Below are positions 5,447 through 5,868 of a stretch of 5,868 nt of DNA, in pieces; position 1 is the first letter of the stretch, and each line of letters starts with the position of its first letter. The DNA is from Solirubrobacterales bacterium (lineage in GTDB: Bacteria > Actinomycetota > Thermoleophilia > Solirubrobacterales > Solirubrobacteraceae). The stretch covers positions 1 to 5,868 of the forward strand of contig DAHVAB010000171.1 in assembly GCA_027314825.1 (NCBI GenBank), written 5' to 3'. The notes below the pieces were generated by a model that worked only from the letters and a program-made list of their open reading frames with translations, did no database searches and was not told the DNA's origin. The translations under genes and the position numbers were made by a program.

Positions 5447-5868
5447 GTCTGCTCGCCGTCGTTCTGCAGCACCGCCCGGGTCCGCCGCGCCCAGACCTGC
5501 TCGCCGGAGAGCCGCTCGCGCAGGGCGGTGAGGTCCTGGCCGGTGTCGACGTCGAGCAGCAGTGAGGGCAGCGGGTGGACACGGCATGGCAGGCCGGCGG
5601 CGGCGGCGAGCTGTCGGTGGCGCTCGCAGCTGTCCGGCCCGAAGCTGGGTGCGATTGCCGCCGGCGGGGCGAGCAGCAGCCCGTTGGTGCCGGTGCCGTG
5701 ACGGTCGGGCATGATGACGACGCCGCCCTCGCTCTCCTGGGCGAGCAGATCCGTGAGCTCGGTCGGGTCGAGGGCGGGGCAGTCGCCGGGCACGCAGAGC
5801 GCGCGCTGCGCGCCCTCGCCGAGCGCGCGTTCGATGCCGAGGCCGACCGCCGCGCTCTGACCCTCTTC
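5419..5868 (-). CDS. cofC: phospholactate/phosphoenolpyruvate guanylyltransferase CofC (FbiD), 5' end outside the window
   Basis: Transfers GMP from GTP to 2-phospho-L-lactate (archaeal CofC) or phosphoenolpyruvate (shown for mycobacterial FbiD), giving the activated intermediate used by CofD/FbiA; which substrate is used here cannot be read from sequence. The last 149 residues are visible. Reading in from the right edge they include EEGQSAAVGLGIERALGEG, then VPGDCPALDP (the nucleotide/metal-site motif), VVIMPDRHGTGTNGLLLAPP, SFGPDSCERH, LLLDVDTGQDL and a C-terminal tail ending EASPSAA. The family is about 200-220 residues, so roughly 55-70 N-terminal residues, including the GTP-binding start, lie beyond 5868. 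The stop (TGA, 5421-5419) falls inside the start of cofE in another frame. No sign of damage. Confidence 0.93.
   Translation of the reverse strand, partial: EEGQSAAVGLGIERALGEGAQRALCVPGDCPALDPTELTDLLAQESEGGVVIMPDRHGTGTNGLLLAPPAAIAPSFGPDSCERHRQLAAAAGLPCRVHPLPSLLLDVDTGQDLTALRERLSGEQVWARRTRAVLQNDGEQTWEASPSAA

Noticed and set aside
3873..5531. Long + frame spanning the fbiC 3' end and the cofE region (552 codons)
   Set aside because: It crosses two genes identified in other frames and its translation is low-complexity Arg/Ala/Ser wording.
5447..5587. N-terminal extension of CofE up to an upstream ATG
   Set aside because: The extra 47 residues have no CofE wording and lie within the conserved C-terminal coding part of cofC; the GTG at 5446 directly precedes the family's usual opening.

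Overview
The window is about 70% G+C, uses GTG as well as ATG starts, and encodes FbiC as one CofG-CofH polypeptide. Together with protein wording, this points to a high-GC actinobacterium, most likely of the Thermoleophilia/Solirubrobacterales type. That placement is inference from gene content and composition; no rRNA or other marker gene is present.

Layout, left to right. Positions 1-~141 hold nearly three copies of a 51-bp tandem repeat that runs off the left edge. A non-coding stretch with several palindromes follows, including a perfect 16-bp one at 374-389. At ~460-1398 (+) lies a gene for an exported protein: a signal peptide, a histidine-rich stretch, then two similar beta-rich domains with two cysteines each. 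No function can be assigned to it. An intergenic region follows that turns AT-rich at ~1610-1759.

At 1760-2224 lie two broken genes tail to tail. The first ~39 codons of an XRE-type helix-turn-helix regulator (+) run directly into the antisense of the first ~90-115 codons of an acetyl-CoA synthetase-like AMP-forming ligase (-). Both lack their 3' parts, as expected if one deletion removed the facing ends of two convergent genes.

The right 60% is a coenzyme F420 biosynthesis locus. fbiC (2293-4557, +) makes the deazaflavin chromophore FO. Convergent with it, 22 bp away, are cofE/fbiB (4580-5446, -), which adds glutamates to F420-0, and upstream of it cofC/fbiD (5419 to beyond the right edge, -), which makes the activated phospho-acid. 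cofC and cofE overlap by 28 bp and are probably one operon. The 2-phospho-L-lactate/PEP transferase (CofD/FbiA) needed to join the two branches is not in the window, and CofE lacks the C-terminal flavin-reductase domain of mycobacterial FbiB.

No wholly new system is evident. The points most worth a second look are the deletion scar and the chimeric frame leading into fbiC, the loop-like insertion in CofE, the unassigned exported protein, and the 51-bp repeat.
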